A DNA stretch of 17,711 bases from Collybiopsis luxurians FD-317 M1 (lineage: Eukaryota > Basidiomycota > Agaricomycetes > Agaricales > Omphalotaceae). The notes below the pieces were generated by a model, which made no database searches, was not told the origin of the DNA, and was given only the letters and a program-made list of their open reading frames with translations. Both the position numbers and the translations under genes were made by a program. The DNA is taken from contig KN834826.1 of assembly GCA_000827265.1 (NCBI GenBank), positions 25,692 to 43,402 on the forward strand. The letters run 5' to 3'. Of this stretch, positions 1 to 8,139 are shown one piece after another. Numbering within the stretch: the first letter of the stretch is position 1; each line of letters starts with the position of its first letter.

Positions 1-189
1 TAAAATGACATCATTAGCCTTTTTCTCCCGTAATGAGTTTTCTTTTACTGTGAGCGAAACATATTGCCCGGGAACCGGTCCAAAACTGGGCTGACTAATA
101 TCAGTTCCAGACCAATTCCCGGGCAATAGGTTTCACTGGTTGTAAAAGAAAACTCATTACGGGAGAAAAAGATTAATGATGTCATTTTA
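1..189. mobile_element. Foldback MITE with ~74-bp inverted arms
   Basis: Positions 1-74 are nearly the exact reverse complement of 116-189, with a loop of about 41 bp (75-115). Only a few mismatches separate the arms: the first ~50 bp are almost identical and the inner ends read through GCCCGGGAA. Both tips read TAAAATGACATC, so the element begins and ends with TA, which would suit a Tc1/mariner-type target site, but the left flank lies outside the window. There is no coding capacity. This is a non-autonomous inverted-repeat element; it could be longer on the left. The structure is certain, the superfamily is not. Confidence 0.85.
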
Positions 190-584
190 TTTTACCATAT
201 ATTTTACAAGTGAAAAAGTAAACTATTTTCATAAACTTTTTCAGGCAAAAAATGATACTATTACCCATATTTAATTACAGTCATTATTTCGACTGCAAAA
301 TTCCTGGTCCACCGCAGTGTAAGTTGTGAAGATTATCTATAGAATAATTGTGATTTTTTGGGATAGATTTTGAATTTATTGGGTGAGAAATAGTTGCTGT
401 ATAAGGATTTTTAAAAAATTGCTAAAAAGTGCAGCTCTAAGTAAATTTTTCTAAAGTAAGCAGTCTTTACCATTGGAAAGAGCAATATCAAAAATGGGGG
501 GTACAACTTTCCCCTTGGAATTAAAAATTTCCCCAAGAGTGTGCTTACTACATACTCTCACTCTTGAACCAGTTTATCTACTGT
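190..584. other. AT-rich intergenic stretch, nothing recognised
   Basis: No open frame, repeat or RNA-like structure could be supported here. The sequence is AT-rich with short A/T runs. Confidence 0.5.
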
Positions 585-1000
585 TAAGGTACTTAGATTA
601 TCTACAACTGTATCACATGATCCAGGTAATTAGATTAACCTAGTTTAACACAGCATACGTCTTACAGTATCACACTGGTGCATGTAGTTAGATTATCCTA
701 GTTTTACATGGCAGGCTAGGCTATGTATTTGAATAATCTGTCTGATGGACAGGATATAGATTATCAAAGTTAAACTAATATTCTTTTGATCAAAAGAATT
801 TATTTGGTACAGATTATCTTGGATAATCTCAGTTAAACAGATGATATACATGCAGGATGAGTTTGGTCCACTGAATTCATTAGGGTAAAGCTGGATTAAC
901 CCAATAGTTAGATGTAGATTATCTTTGATAATCTTAGTTAAACAGATAACATGCACACAGGATGATGCAAGCTGGATTAACTGGATAATCAGAGATTTTA
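585..1000. repeat. Degenerate short tandem/dispersed repeats built on AGATTATC
   Basis: Several related units recur. A ~29-bp pair at 625-653 and 685-713 shares TTAGATTA..CCTAGTTT. A ~50-bp pair at about 811-862 and 913-964 shares AGATTATCTT.GATAATCT, GTTAAACAGAT and CAGGATGA, and each copy is followed by AAGCTGGATTAAC (887-899, 969-981), giving a ~100-bp period. A further partial unit lies at 752-779. Copies differ by roughly 15-25%, so this is an old array. The small minus-strand frame over 693-956 is just translation of the repeat and is not called as a gene. Confidence 0.6.
780..799. repeat. 20-bp perfect palindrome
   Basis: ATTCTTTTGATCAAAAGAAT reads the same on both strands, centred on GATC. 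It lies between two AGATTATC repeat units. It could form a small cruciform or be a dimeric protein site; no function is shown. Confidence 0.7.
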
Positions 1001-1980
1001 CAGTAATGTTAACTTAAGCTGGTGCTGATTAACAGAGCTCATCAGATTTTATGAAGAACAAAGAAATTTTTCTTTATATTCTTCCCGAGACAGGCTTCTT
1101 CTATGAGTAACAACATCAAGCATGCGGAATCGCTTCCAACTTCCAAGTATGGCAATATGCTTGTTGCTCCACAATATCCGGATACCATGTATTCATCCTT
1201 TTCAATTTCAAGTGCCATCATCATTATTAAGTGAAATTCAATGAACTTTTGAACTGCGTTCGGTCCAGAGTATCTATATTTTGATAAACATTTCTGAATC
1301 TACTTAAATCGGGTAATCTCTTGGAGAGACCCTGGAGTGGTTGAGCTTTGTTCTAGTAGTAATCGTAATCGATAAACAGGGAACAGGGTGACAGGTATCA
1401 GTGTGTTTGATAAAAAAAAACTACCTGGGTTCAGTTAGGCAGGTGCATTAGATGCGGTATCGTAAAGACGCAAGGCACTAACTAGGACTGTGAGTTTGTT
1501 TGGCCTTTAAAGTAATTGGTGGGTGTAATTTGGTACTGGTAAACTGTAGACTGGTCAGTACTGGTATTCGGTGATGGTAACTTGACTTGGTGGGCTTTCT
1601 TTGATATATAACTTTCGGTAACTGGTAAACGTGAGCCTGAAACAACTGACCACTCTGGGACTAGCTTGCTTAGACTATAATAAAACTTGATGGTGTAATA
1701 CGGTAGCTCAAACTACTAGCCTCTTGGTGGGTCTAGCTAGCTTAAACAGTATAACTTGGCTTGGACTTTGACTTTAGAACTTAAATCTAACCAACTAGTA
1801 CAACTGGATTCACTGATACAGCTTGCACAGAGCTCTTAGAAAGTAAGTGTAAGGTAAACTTTATATTTGGTAGTAGGTAAAGAGTGGGAGGGGAAGGATT
1901 AAAAACTTCTTTTTTTTTAAGGCTCAAAATCCCCAAGTATTTATATTACAAAAATTATATTACTTCCTATTTAAGCAATT
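1001..1980. other. Non-coding stretch with one weak minus-strand frame
   Basis: On the minus strand, 1042-1224 encodes a 60-residue frame starting MMMALEIEKDEY and containing GATSILPYLEVGSDS. It has no recognisable domain, no clear promoter and no neighbours of the same kind, so at best it is a scrap of a mobile element. From 1230 to 1980 I see only AT-rich unique sequence with loosely recurring GGTAACTGGTAA-like words (around 1536, 1575 and 1617). Confidence 0.35.
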
Positions 1981-2106
1981 TGACTCACAACAACTCCAAT
2001 TGACTCTAGTTGACTCCACTTAAAATTTTCAAAAGCTTCATTAGCCTTTTATAGTATCCATGACTCATTTTGAGTCAGGTTAATTCATTTAGAGTCATTC
2101 TGACTC
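1981..2106. promoter_or_regulatory. Cluster of TGACTC/GAGTCA hexamers
   Basis: Five TGACTC (1981, 2001, 2011, 2061, 2101) and two GAGTCA (2072, 2092) fall within 126 bp. Four match the full bZIP (Gcn4/AP-1) heptamer TGA(C/G)TCA: 1981, 2061, 2071 and 2101. The pair at 2061-2077 is a palindrome, TGACTCATTTTGAGTCA. It lies about 140 bp upstream of the ATG at 2245 that opens the decayed gene, so it may be a relic bZIP-controlled upstream region. Equally it may be the remains of a simple-sequence repeat. Confidence 0.4.
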
Positions 2107-2484
2107 ATTGTAATATGACCTGAGCTCAATGAGTAAACAGAATCTCCTACCTTATCTTATCAGAGAGCTCTCTAGAGATTTTTACACTCTGAAAATATTT
2201 CTAATAATTATTTAATTATTTATCAGTAATTTCTTGAAACAGGAATGGCTCCTGACAAGGGAAGGAAGACAGTCGGCATCGGTGTGGGCTGGTCAAAGAC
2301 TCGGAGCCGCCGTCAAAGGCCTGACAGGGGGTTGAGTACAAGAACGATATCGATCCGATAGCGATTGTCAATTGTTCTCGCCGACGATTTCTGTGTCGGT
2401 GTCGGTGAGGGACGGTGATCGTTGGATTGCAGGTCCCGGTGAGAAAGAAAAGTTCGATTTAACCCGACGACGAGCGCGATCGGG

Positions 2485-2601
2485 GTAAGGTGGGGGTACA
2501 GATACGAGTGCAAGTTGATCTTACCCGTTGTACCTTCAATCAGTTCTTTATTACCTCTCCCTTTGTCGCCCGTTTCTCACTATCGCTTTCTAGGTAAATA
2601 G
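2485..2601 (+). other. Intron in the decayed gene (first)
   Basis: GTAAGG at the 5' end, TCTCACTATCGC as possible branch region, and AG at 2600-2601. Removing it joins two open frames in phase 2 without creating a stop, which supports both the intron and the + orientation of the decayed gene. Confidence 0.5.
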
Positions 2602-3340
2602 GATCAATGCACAAATAGCTATATTCACTCGCACCCGGTCTTTCAAAAACGGTTTGTATGCCTCTGGTGAGGTCTCACCATCGGGGAAATCAGGAAGTGT
2701 TACTTCTGTCCACCAGCCCGAAGGTCCATTACCTTATCCTAGCCGGGAGGAAAGAGAACTGGGACAGAAATCCGAATTTGCTTCCACCATCGGGGCTGAA
2801 TTCCGTGGAGGCTTTGGCTTTGAGACAAGATAGTTACCAGACGCGTGGCGATTCTAGATTTGTCGACGAATCAGTTCTTTCTCAACATCGCCGTTAGCTG
2901 GATATCGATATCAGGATAACTTCTCCCTTGGTCCTCTGACCGACTTGTTTTTGACACAGCATGCTATAATTACGACAAAGATACCGATACGCCTGTCCCT
3001 AATTGCGGAAGTAGATTTGGGCCTCATTCCAGTCTACTCTCGATTGGTGTCTTGCCCCAAGTGATGTCGAAAACCAGAGCCCTCCACCGAATCCATCTCC
3101 GATTGTGGAAGCAAATTTCGGCATTCCGAGATACAATACCACTTCCAGTACCTCCACCGTCTCCACTTCCACTTCCACTTCCACTTCGGCCGACGATGCT
3201 CAACCCAAGTCCTCTTCACCATCAACTTCCTCTGAAGCAGTACCTTCCACTGTCCCTGACGAGACCGTCTGGAAAGGGAAAGCGACGAGCTTCATCCCCT
3301 ATTAAGAATGTAAAAGCTAGTGTTGAGGTAACGGTTAAAA

Positions 3341-3411
3341 GTGAGTTTTGTTACTTCACTAGTTATCAATGACGGTTGTACTGACCGATGGTTTCCTTCT
3401 CTCTCTCTCAG
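3341..3411 (+). other. Intron in the decayed gene (second)
   Basis: 71 bp, GTGAGTTTTG at the donor, TACTGACC as branch site and a long CT tract ending in CAG. This is a textbook fungal intron, so the locus was not copied from a spliced mRNA. Confidence 0.65.
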
Positions 3412-3743
3412 ACGTACAGAAGCTGCCCAACAAACTCTCGTAATCTCTGACTCCATTAGCTCCCAAAGTCAAGGAAGCATTTCAAGTTAAACCCCTCCGA
3501 GTCACACTCGAGCTCGAAAAATCTATCGTTCGTCCCATGATGGCGATTCGTCGGATGTCAGAGGATTCTATCACCAAGTTTCGGAAATCGAAGAAGCATT
3601 CGGCCTCACCTCTCCGTCAAACAGCCATGTCTAAGGTGCCTTCGAAGGGGCATGGTGTCGTTCGAGAGATCATTCTCCCTGCGAATGCTTTGGGAAGGTC
3701 TCGCGCTCTCTCGATGAATGCGGCGTTGTGCACTGGTTGGTGA

Positions 3744-4457
3744 TGAAGATAGGGTTCTATTCATGCATAACGTTCAGATACCCCTCCTATAATTATTTAC
3801 TGGTTTATTCGATTTTATTCCTTCGAAAAGTACGAACCGGAGATTTTTCCCATTGAGCCCGGGATAATAAGTAACCAACATCCAGAGTGAGCATTCAGAT
3901 TCGGGATTTGGAGAATCGACGGTTCGACACCACAGTCATTCTTCTAGGATTCAAGTTCTTCATTAATATTAATTCCCCGTGCGAGAGGGTTTGTAAAAAC
4001 GACTTAGACTTGCAGTAGCTTTGACTCCTAAGCAGCTGGAGCGATAGTCTCGTGCCCACGACGGTCTAATGATTTTCTGCCCAGTGCTTTCGGAGGGCAC
4101 GGATATATCGGTTCGGAATGATGGGGGCGGAGTGTCAAATTTTTTGTGAGAAAACGAAAATGTGCAGAGATATCATCAGAACTAATCTTTCATCGCCGTT
4201 CTGTGCTGGATTTGGGCGCTGGGGGCAAGAATGTCCAATGGCCACAAGTCAGAAATATGTAGTGAACCACATAGACAATAGCATTCAGCACAGCCTAGTC
4301 TACGACATTCGGAACAAGCGAGTACAGTTAAAGGTAGAGCAGAAAGATTCAAAGCAGACACAACCAATGACGAGAATAGCTACATTCTAGGTAAGTGTAT
4401 GTGGTGAATGTGCGAGCAGAAAAGCTTACCGATTAGAAAGATGCTCCATCAAGCCGA
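3744..4457. other. Spacer between the decayed gene and the secreted-protein gene
   Basis: Protein-like scraps continue for about 170 bp past the last stop on the + strand (for example VGDEDRVLFMHNVQIP near 3740-3795 and EKYEPEIFPIEP near 3825), consistent with further decay of the same gene. Beyond about 3910 I see no supported gene. The two overlapping frames at 4118-4390 (+) and 4182-4367 (-) have no recognisable features; this part probably contains the 3' end of the minus-strand gene that stops at 4458. Confidence 0.4.
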
Positions 4458-4834
4458 TTAAGCTTTGACAGCAATTCCCTCTCCCTGGGGAGTGTCAATC
4501 TTCTCCACATCCGCCAGCGCCTTCGGAAAGTCGCAGTCCGAAGTGAGCGGCACATTGTTGAGCAGCCAGGTTTGGCAGCAGGAACGGAACTGTTAGAATG
4601 GGGTGTTAGCTTTGACCACAAACTTGAAGGATGTCGACGTACGTTGCTGAGGTGCTCCGAGATGGAGCCAGCAGCGCAGTCACCGTCGCTGGAGTCGAAG
4701 TCACCGTTGAGTTGAGAACAGCATGGCCCAGTGGCCTCAGGGTGGGAGCCACCGTTAATCACACATTTGCAGGCGTTGCTAGTCGAGGCGAGGGCCGCGA
4801 TGATGACTGCAAAGAAGATGCTGGAGAACTGCAT
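4458..4834 (-). CDS. Small secreted cysteine-rich protein (107 aa), one intron
   Basis: Exon 1 runs from 4834 down to 4643 (64 codons) and exon 2 from 4589 to 4458 (43 codons plus stop), separated by a 53-bp phase-0 intron (4642-4590; GTACGT, CTAAC, AACAG). Splicing removes the frame change that would otherwise give an implausible Arg-rich tail. Residues 1-21 (MQFSSIFFAVIIAALASTSNA) are a typical signal peptide, leaving an 86-residue mature protein that begins with Cys. It has eight cysteines: C22, C24, C38-C39, C53, C68-C69, C83, an even number suited to four disulfides. A central SISEHLSNFRSCC segment and a SDCDFP near the end stand out; from memory, similar secreted proteins are common in fungi, but I cannot name a function. 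It stands alone between non-coding DNA. Candidate roles are a wall, surface or host-interacting secreted protein; this is inference. Confidence 0.85.
4590..4642 (-). other. Intron of the secreted-protein gene
   Basis: 53 bp on the minus strand, beginning GTACGT and ending TCTAACAG, with GCTAACAC as a good branch site. It is phase 0, after codon 64, and splits the region between the C53 and C68-C69 cysteines. Confidence 0.8.
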
Positions 4835-4901
4835 TGTGAAAAGTGGTGCTTGGGTGAGTGAGGTATAGACAGTGTCTGTTGGTTAGGAGAGAATCTTCCT
4901 A

Positions 4902-4910
4902 CCTTTTATA
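4902..4910 (-). promoter_or_regulatory. TATA box of the secreted-protein gene
   Basis: TATAAAAGG on the minus strand begins 76 bp upstream of the start codon at 4834. It is followed by a CT-rich tract (TTCTCTCCTAACC) where transcription probably begins, leaving a 5' leader of some 40 nt. A strong TATA suggests an inducible or highly expressed gene. Confidence 0.6.
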
Positions 4911-4914
4911 CTTG

Positions 4915-5507
4915 GGTTTTGACTAGGATCTAGCTTGTCACGCTGCAATTGTAAAGCGGAGGGTTGGCAAAAAAACCCCAATATCAATACAGGGTCATCT
5001 TACTGCGACGCAAAAAGACTCTTATCCTCAAGTATCCGTATCTTCCGGTTAATGTATCAAATTCCACAAGCAACACTCAATTTTAATTCATCTCACTAGA
5101 AAAAATTGGTCACGTTTGCTACGTTTTTCGTTATTTCCGGTAAATGAAAGCTCCGAGTTCTTTCCAGCAACTCATTGTCACAAAATGTGATGAGAATGCC
5201 GCGTTTTCAATGCGTTTTTCCCAGTGTAAAATTTATTTTGTGACATAGCAGCAACATGTAATAAGTGCCTAAGGAGTGACTGAATATACTGCTGCAGAAG
5301 ATAAAAAATCTCAGAAAACTTTGGAAACATCTCAGGATGTATATCAAGTTATTTTGGGCGCTGTTTTACCAATGACTAGAATCTATCTAGAGGCCCAGAT
5401 ACAGAGGCTTTTATTGTTGATGTCCAAATTTGGTTAGTGGGATTTGGATGCAATTCGGATGTCACAGTTGTCTACCTTACCTAATCTAGTTGGCCCAAGC
5501 TGCAAGG
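4915..5507. other. Intergenic stretch, no gene seen
   Basis: Probably the upstream region of the secreted-protein gene followed by AT-rich unique sequence. No open frame, RNA gene or clear repeat could be supported. Confidence 0.45.
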
Positions 5508-5799
5508 CAGTGTTCTTTAAGTTGGCATAGCGTGCAAAACTCGGCACGTTTTTCTACTTATGAAAAATTTATGGAAAACCTATGGAGTGACATGACATTT
5601 GGAAATTTTCAGTAAATTTCTTGACTTATTGAGCCAACTTACTGATGATGAACCATAATTTTTTCTTGATAAATCACCAAATAAGTTGCAAATTTTACTG
5701 AGGGCTTCTGAAAGTCACATCATATTGTAAGTTCTGAATAAATCTTCCATAAGTTGACAAACTTATGGTCATTTGCATGCTGTGTGGTGAGGAACATTG
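5508..5799. mobile_element. Old hAT-like MITE with long degenerate inverted arms
   Basis: The left end CAGTGTTC and the reverse complement of the right end CAATGTTC differ by one base, and both fit the hAT terminal pattern Y-A-R-N-G. Similarity continues inward over about 110 bp of each arm: GCGTGCAAA against GCATGCAAA, ACTTATGAAAAATTTAT against ACTTATGGAAGATTTAT, then CAGTAAATTT and ACTTATT on both sides. The arms differ by around 25-30%, so the insertion is old. No 8-bp target duplication can be recognised, which is the main weakness of the hAT assignment. No coding capacity. Confidence 0.5.
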
Positions 5800-5910
5800 A
5801 TCAGCTGGCGTTGCTCAATTCATGTTGAGCTGTTCATGTGGCCAGCCTGTCAATCAGAGTTGGGAAGCTGACATTTTGGGATATGATGCAACCTGGGACT
5901 TGCCTGTTAG

Positions 5911-6236
5911 TGGATGACTTCCCGCTGGCATTAATTGCCACCAGAATACTCGGAAATAGTTCGGATGCTCTCAAAAGGCTGGAATTTGAAATTCAAGGTC
6001 CGTCTTAAGTTTTTGGTTTACAAAGGGGTCGGGACCCCTTTGTAAGTTGCCGTGGTTTATCCCATTCAGGGCACTTGTCCTTTTGAGTTAAGCCGTAAGC
6101 TAATTAGTTTCACAATGACACAATGGATGACTTTCCGCAGGCATTAATTGTCGGAAATCATACAATTAATCGCTTCGGACCACTCGGAAAAGGGCCCGGA
6201 TACTCTCAAAGGACTGGAATTTGAAATTTCGGATCC
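5911..6236. repeat. Direct repeat pair enclosing a hairpin
   Basis: 5911-6001 and 6124-6236 are related direct copies. They share TGGATGACTT.CCGC.GGCAT, TAATTG, CTCGGAAA, a CGGATRCTCTCAAA block and CTGGAATTTGAAAT. The second copy carries about 25 extra bases around 6151-6175. The copies may be the degraded ends of a small element or a simple segmental duplication. Confidence 0.5.
6018..6045. repeat. 28-bp near-perfect hairpin
   Basis: TTACAAAGGGGTC (6018-6030) and GACCCCTTTGTAA (6033-6045) are exact reverse complements with only GG between them. The hairpin sits midway between the two direct repeats at 5911 and 6124. There is no T run, so it is not a bacterial-type terminator. Confidence 0.75.
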
Positions 6237-7021
6237 TTTGTAGATGTGTTTTCAACTTTCGATGACATTGCCTAGCGCATTTTGGATACTCCGGTGACAT
6301 TTCCACATGCATCAACTCATGCCAAGTAAGTCCGAGCGAAATGGGATCAACATCAGGTGAGCGTGATGCTTCACTTCAGCGTTGGCGAAAATGATACAGC
6401 CGTTGGCAAAAAGTTTTGCCCACTCGAGTCTTCAACAGCTGTTTATCTGTATTTACTCATCCTATACATTTCGAGGCCCAAGCCCACCAAATCGTACGGA
6501 ACCACCATCCGACGATGGGTCCATCGCTATCTTCGGGCATACCGGCACTTGAATTATATAGGAATCCTATCAAAATACTAAATACAAATAAACAGGGGTT
6601 GAGGCAAAACGCTTGGTTCATGTCATATGTCCGTGGAGGCTTAACTCCCGATTTGGAGTTAAACCATTGCACATGACAGTTACATCATCCTAGGTGACTC
6701 ATCATGTCAGAAAGGGTAATAGGCTGTGCATCTGGTGAAGCTCGCGCATCGCAAGATCCTAGATAGTAGATACTACAACTGCATATTTGGACTCTATGAA
6801 CCCAGAGTTCTATTCCCATACTGCAATGAAGAAATAAGAAATTACTCGCCACAGTGGTAAATCCGATTCGCTACTAATGTTACATGTATGAACACAAAGC
6901 CCCTAAAAGAATAGCTCGTGCTGTCGTGTCTTACCAGTGAACTACCATAAGCCTTTTTTGTGGCACATCCTCATCTCTTAATCTCCTCATAACATACTTT
7001 GTTTTTATAATATTTCTTAAA
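6237..7021. other. Upstream region of the DUF6729-like gene
   Basis: Short overlapping frames at 6357-6676 on both strands have no domain or splice support and are treated as chance. An AT-rich stretch just before the ATG at 7022 (TTTTTATAATATTTCTTAAA) may be a promoter region. Nothing else could be supported. Confidence 0.4.
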
Positions 7022-8126
7022 ATGACCACTAATTTTCATGACAATGGATCGGTACCACTACCAACTAATACGACTCATAAGCTTGGCACCCATGGGGGAC
7101 AGCGGAAAAGGTCTGGCAGGAAGAAGACCAAAATTGGCACGACCAATCTAGCATCAAACCAGCTAACAAGTTCCTCTCATTCTCCCAATTTAAACTCGAC
7201 TTCTGGTCAATCAGAGAAGACAAGTACGAGTCCGACTAATGTGCCCCTGTTCTTTGCACAACGCATACCTCAAGGAATAGTACAGCCTTTGCCAAATTCT
7301 AGTTGTCAAAGTAAGCCTTGTTTTCTCAGAGTTCTCACTCTAACTGACCACTTTGTATGCTAAGATCTATTGAATGAGCCATCTGAAAGAAATTCAATTT
7401 GAACTGCTGGTGATCTCTCAGGTTTGTCTATAGCTCATTACCCTTCATTATTCAAAGTCCAATGTATATAATTTTCAGGCAATTCATCTCCTGAGTGCCA
7501 GAATACATTAACAAATGAAGTTTTCCAGTGTCTTGTTCATGAAGTTAATGAGGTAATGGACAACGATGAGCATGCAGACATTAGGATTGAAGAGGGACAA
7601 CAAATTGATGAAAGTATCATGGATAGCGCTGAGGACTCAATGGACAAAAATGCCAAAATAGCTGAGGAGGAAACTAGAGATTCAGAAGTCCCGGCACACT
7701 CAGTTATTCACCAATATCTTCTCGACTTTCCCAATGGTCTTCAAAAACAGATAGACCAGTATGGGATGCCCAACTGCTACAAAGACGGACAATTTTTTGT
7801 TTATCCACCTCATCCTGTGTTCGCTCTTCATACAGCAATTCACACATCTTTTTCTCCAGATCCTCTCTGCCTTCGACCCATCTTCATCTGGCTCCCAGAG
7901 TATCTTCCTGGTCATCCAGATCACTACAAGTGTACATGCGGAGGAAATCTATCAATGAATGGTATGCATAGATCTTTTCATAATTCTTTCAAAACTAAAC
8001 TGTATATGGCATTGACTAGGCTATAATGACAATCCCATTGCACAGCGAGTGCATACTTCAACTGGAACCAACTACTTTATTTTCACAAATCGCTACATCT
8101 GCGACTCATGTCGAATGAATAACTGA
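7022..8126 (+). CDS. DUF6729-like mobile-element protein, truncated, three exons
   Basis: Exons 7022-7310, 7479-7961 and 8020-8126 give 292 residues. The 168-bp first intron (GTAAGC...TTTTCAG) and 58-bp second intron (GTATGC...TTGACTAG) both join open frames exactly; without the second, the frame ends at 8026. The N-terminus has a basic HGGQRKRSGRKK motif (24-35) and a Ser/Thr-rich linker. Residues 123-165 are acidic. The C-terminal part carries YPPHPVFALHTA (205-216), RPIFIWLPEYLPG, a CTCGG pair (C248, C250), NGYNDNPIAQRV (257-268) and YICDSC (C285, C288), suggesting a split zinc-binding site. I recognise this layout from DUF6729 proteins of basidiomycete mobile DNA (from memory, not searched). 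The product stops just after the last cysteine pair, whereas the family as I recall it continues. A foldback element begins 13 bp beyond the stop. A cryptic middle exon inside intron 1 would carry an in-frame TGA (7400-7402). Confidence 0.6.
7311..7478 (+). other. Intron 1 of the DUF6729-like gene
   Basis: Phase 1, GTAAGCCTTG to AATTTTCAG. Alternative internal splice sites (acceptor TGCTAAG near 7364, donor GGTTTGTC near 7421) would define a short middle exon in the same frame, but that exon contains a TGA stop at 7400-7402. Skipping it is the simpler model. Confidence 0.5.
7962..8019 (+). other. Intron 2 of the DUF6729-like gene
   Basis: 58 bp, phase 1, GTATGC at the donor and TTGACTAG at the acceptor. 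Splicing creates the NGYNDNP motif, which fits the conserved NG..NDNP pattern of the family, so the intron is well supported. Confidence 0.65.
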
Positions 8127-8139
8127 GGTAGTGGAACAT

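Larger units (their letters stand above)
2245..3743 (+). pseudogene. Decayed intron-containing protein gene, family unknown
   Basis: A GC-rich island whose codon use looks like that of a real gene but whose reading frame is broken. It may start at the ATG at 2245 (MAPDKGRKTVGIG). A shift leads into a frame running to 2484 (DGDRWIAGPGEKEKFD). A GT-AG intron at 2485-2601 then joins that frame, phase 2, to an exon at 2602-2830 (RTRSFKNGLYASGEV through GAEFRGGFGFETR). The frame then jumps at least three times: QDSYQTRGDSRFVDES near 2835, DNFSLGPLTD near 2910, and a Pro/Ser/Thr-rich stretch at 3060-3300 with a TS dipeptide run. A second canonical intron lies at 3341-3411 (GTGAGT, CTGAC, pyrimidine tract, CAG). 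Downstream, an in-frame TAA near 3440 interrupts VQKLPNKLS*SLTPLAPKVK, and the frame continues to a stop at 3741-3743. I do not recognise the family. Sequencing indels are an alternative to true decay. Confidence 0.55.

Noticed and set aside
2658..2897. The 79-codon frame starting MPLVRSHHRG as a gene
   Set aside because: Over its first two thirds an overlapping frame joined by the upstream intron is much more protein-like; only the last ~20 codons of this frame look genuine, after a frame break.
3915..3945. tRNA B-box (GGTTCGACACC at about 3929)
   Set aside because: The flanking bases do not form a T-arm stem, and no A-box or acceptor stem lies upstream at the right distance.
4458..4834. 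The secreted eight-cysteine protein as a hydrophobin
   Set aside because: Hydrophobins order their cysteines C-CC-C-C-CC-C. Here the order is C-C-CC-C-CC-C, with a CXC start and only one single cysteine between the two CC pairs.
4433..4834. The unspliced 133-codon reading of the secreted-protein gene
   Set aside because: Its tail is an Arg-rich, low-plausibility sequence; removing a good 53-bp intron gives a normal frame with the second cysteine cluster and a clean stop.
5911..6236. A solo LTR retrotransposon with short LTRs
   Set aside because: The direct copies do not begin with TG and end with CA at matching borders, differ in length, and no primer-binding site or target duplication is visible.
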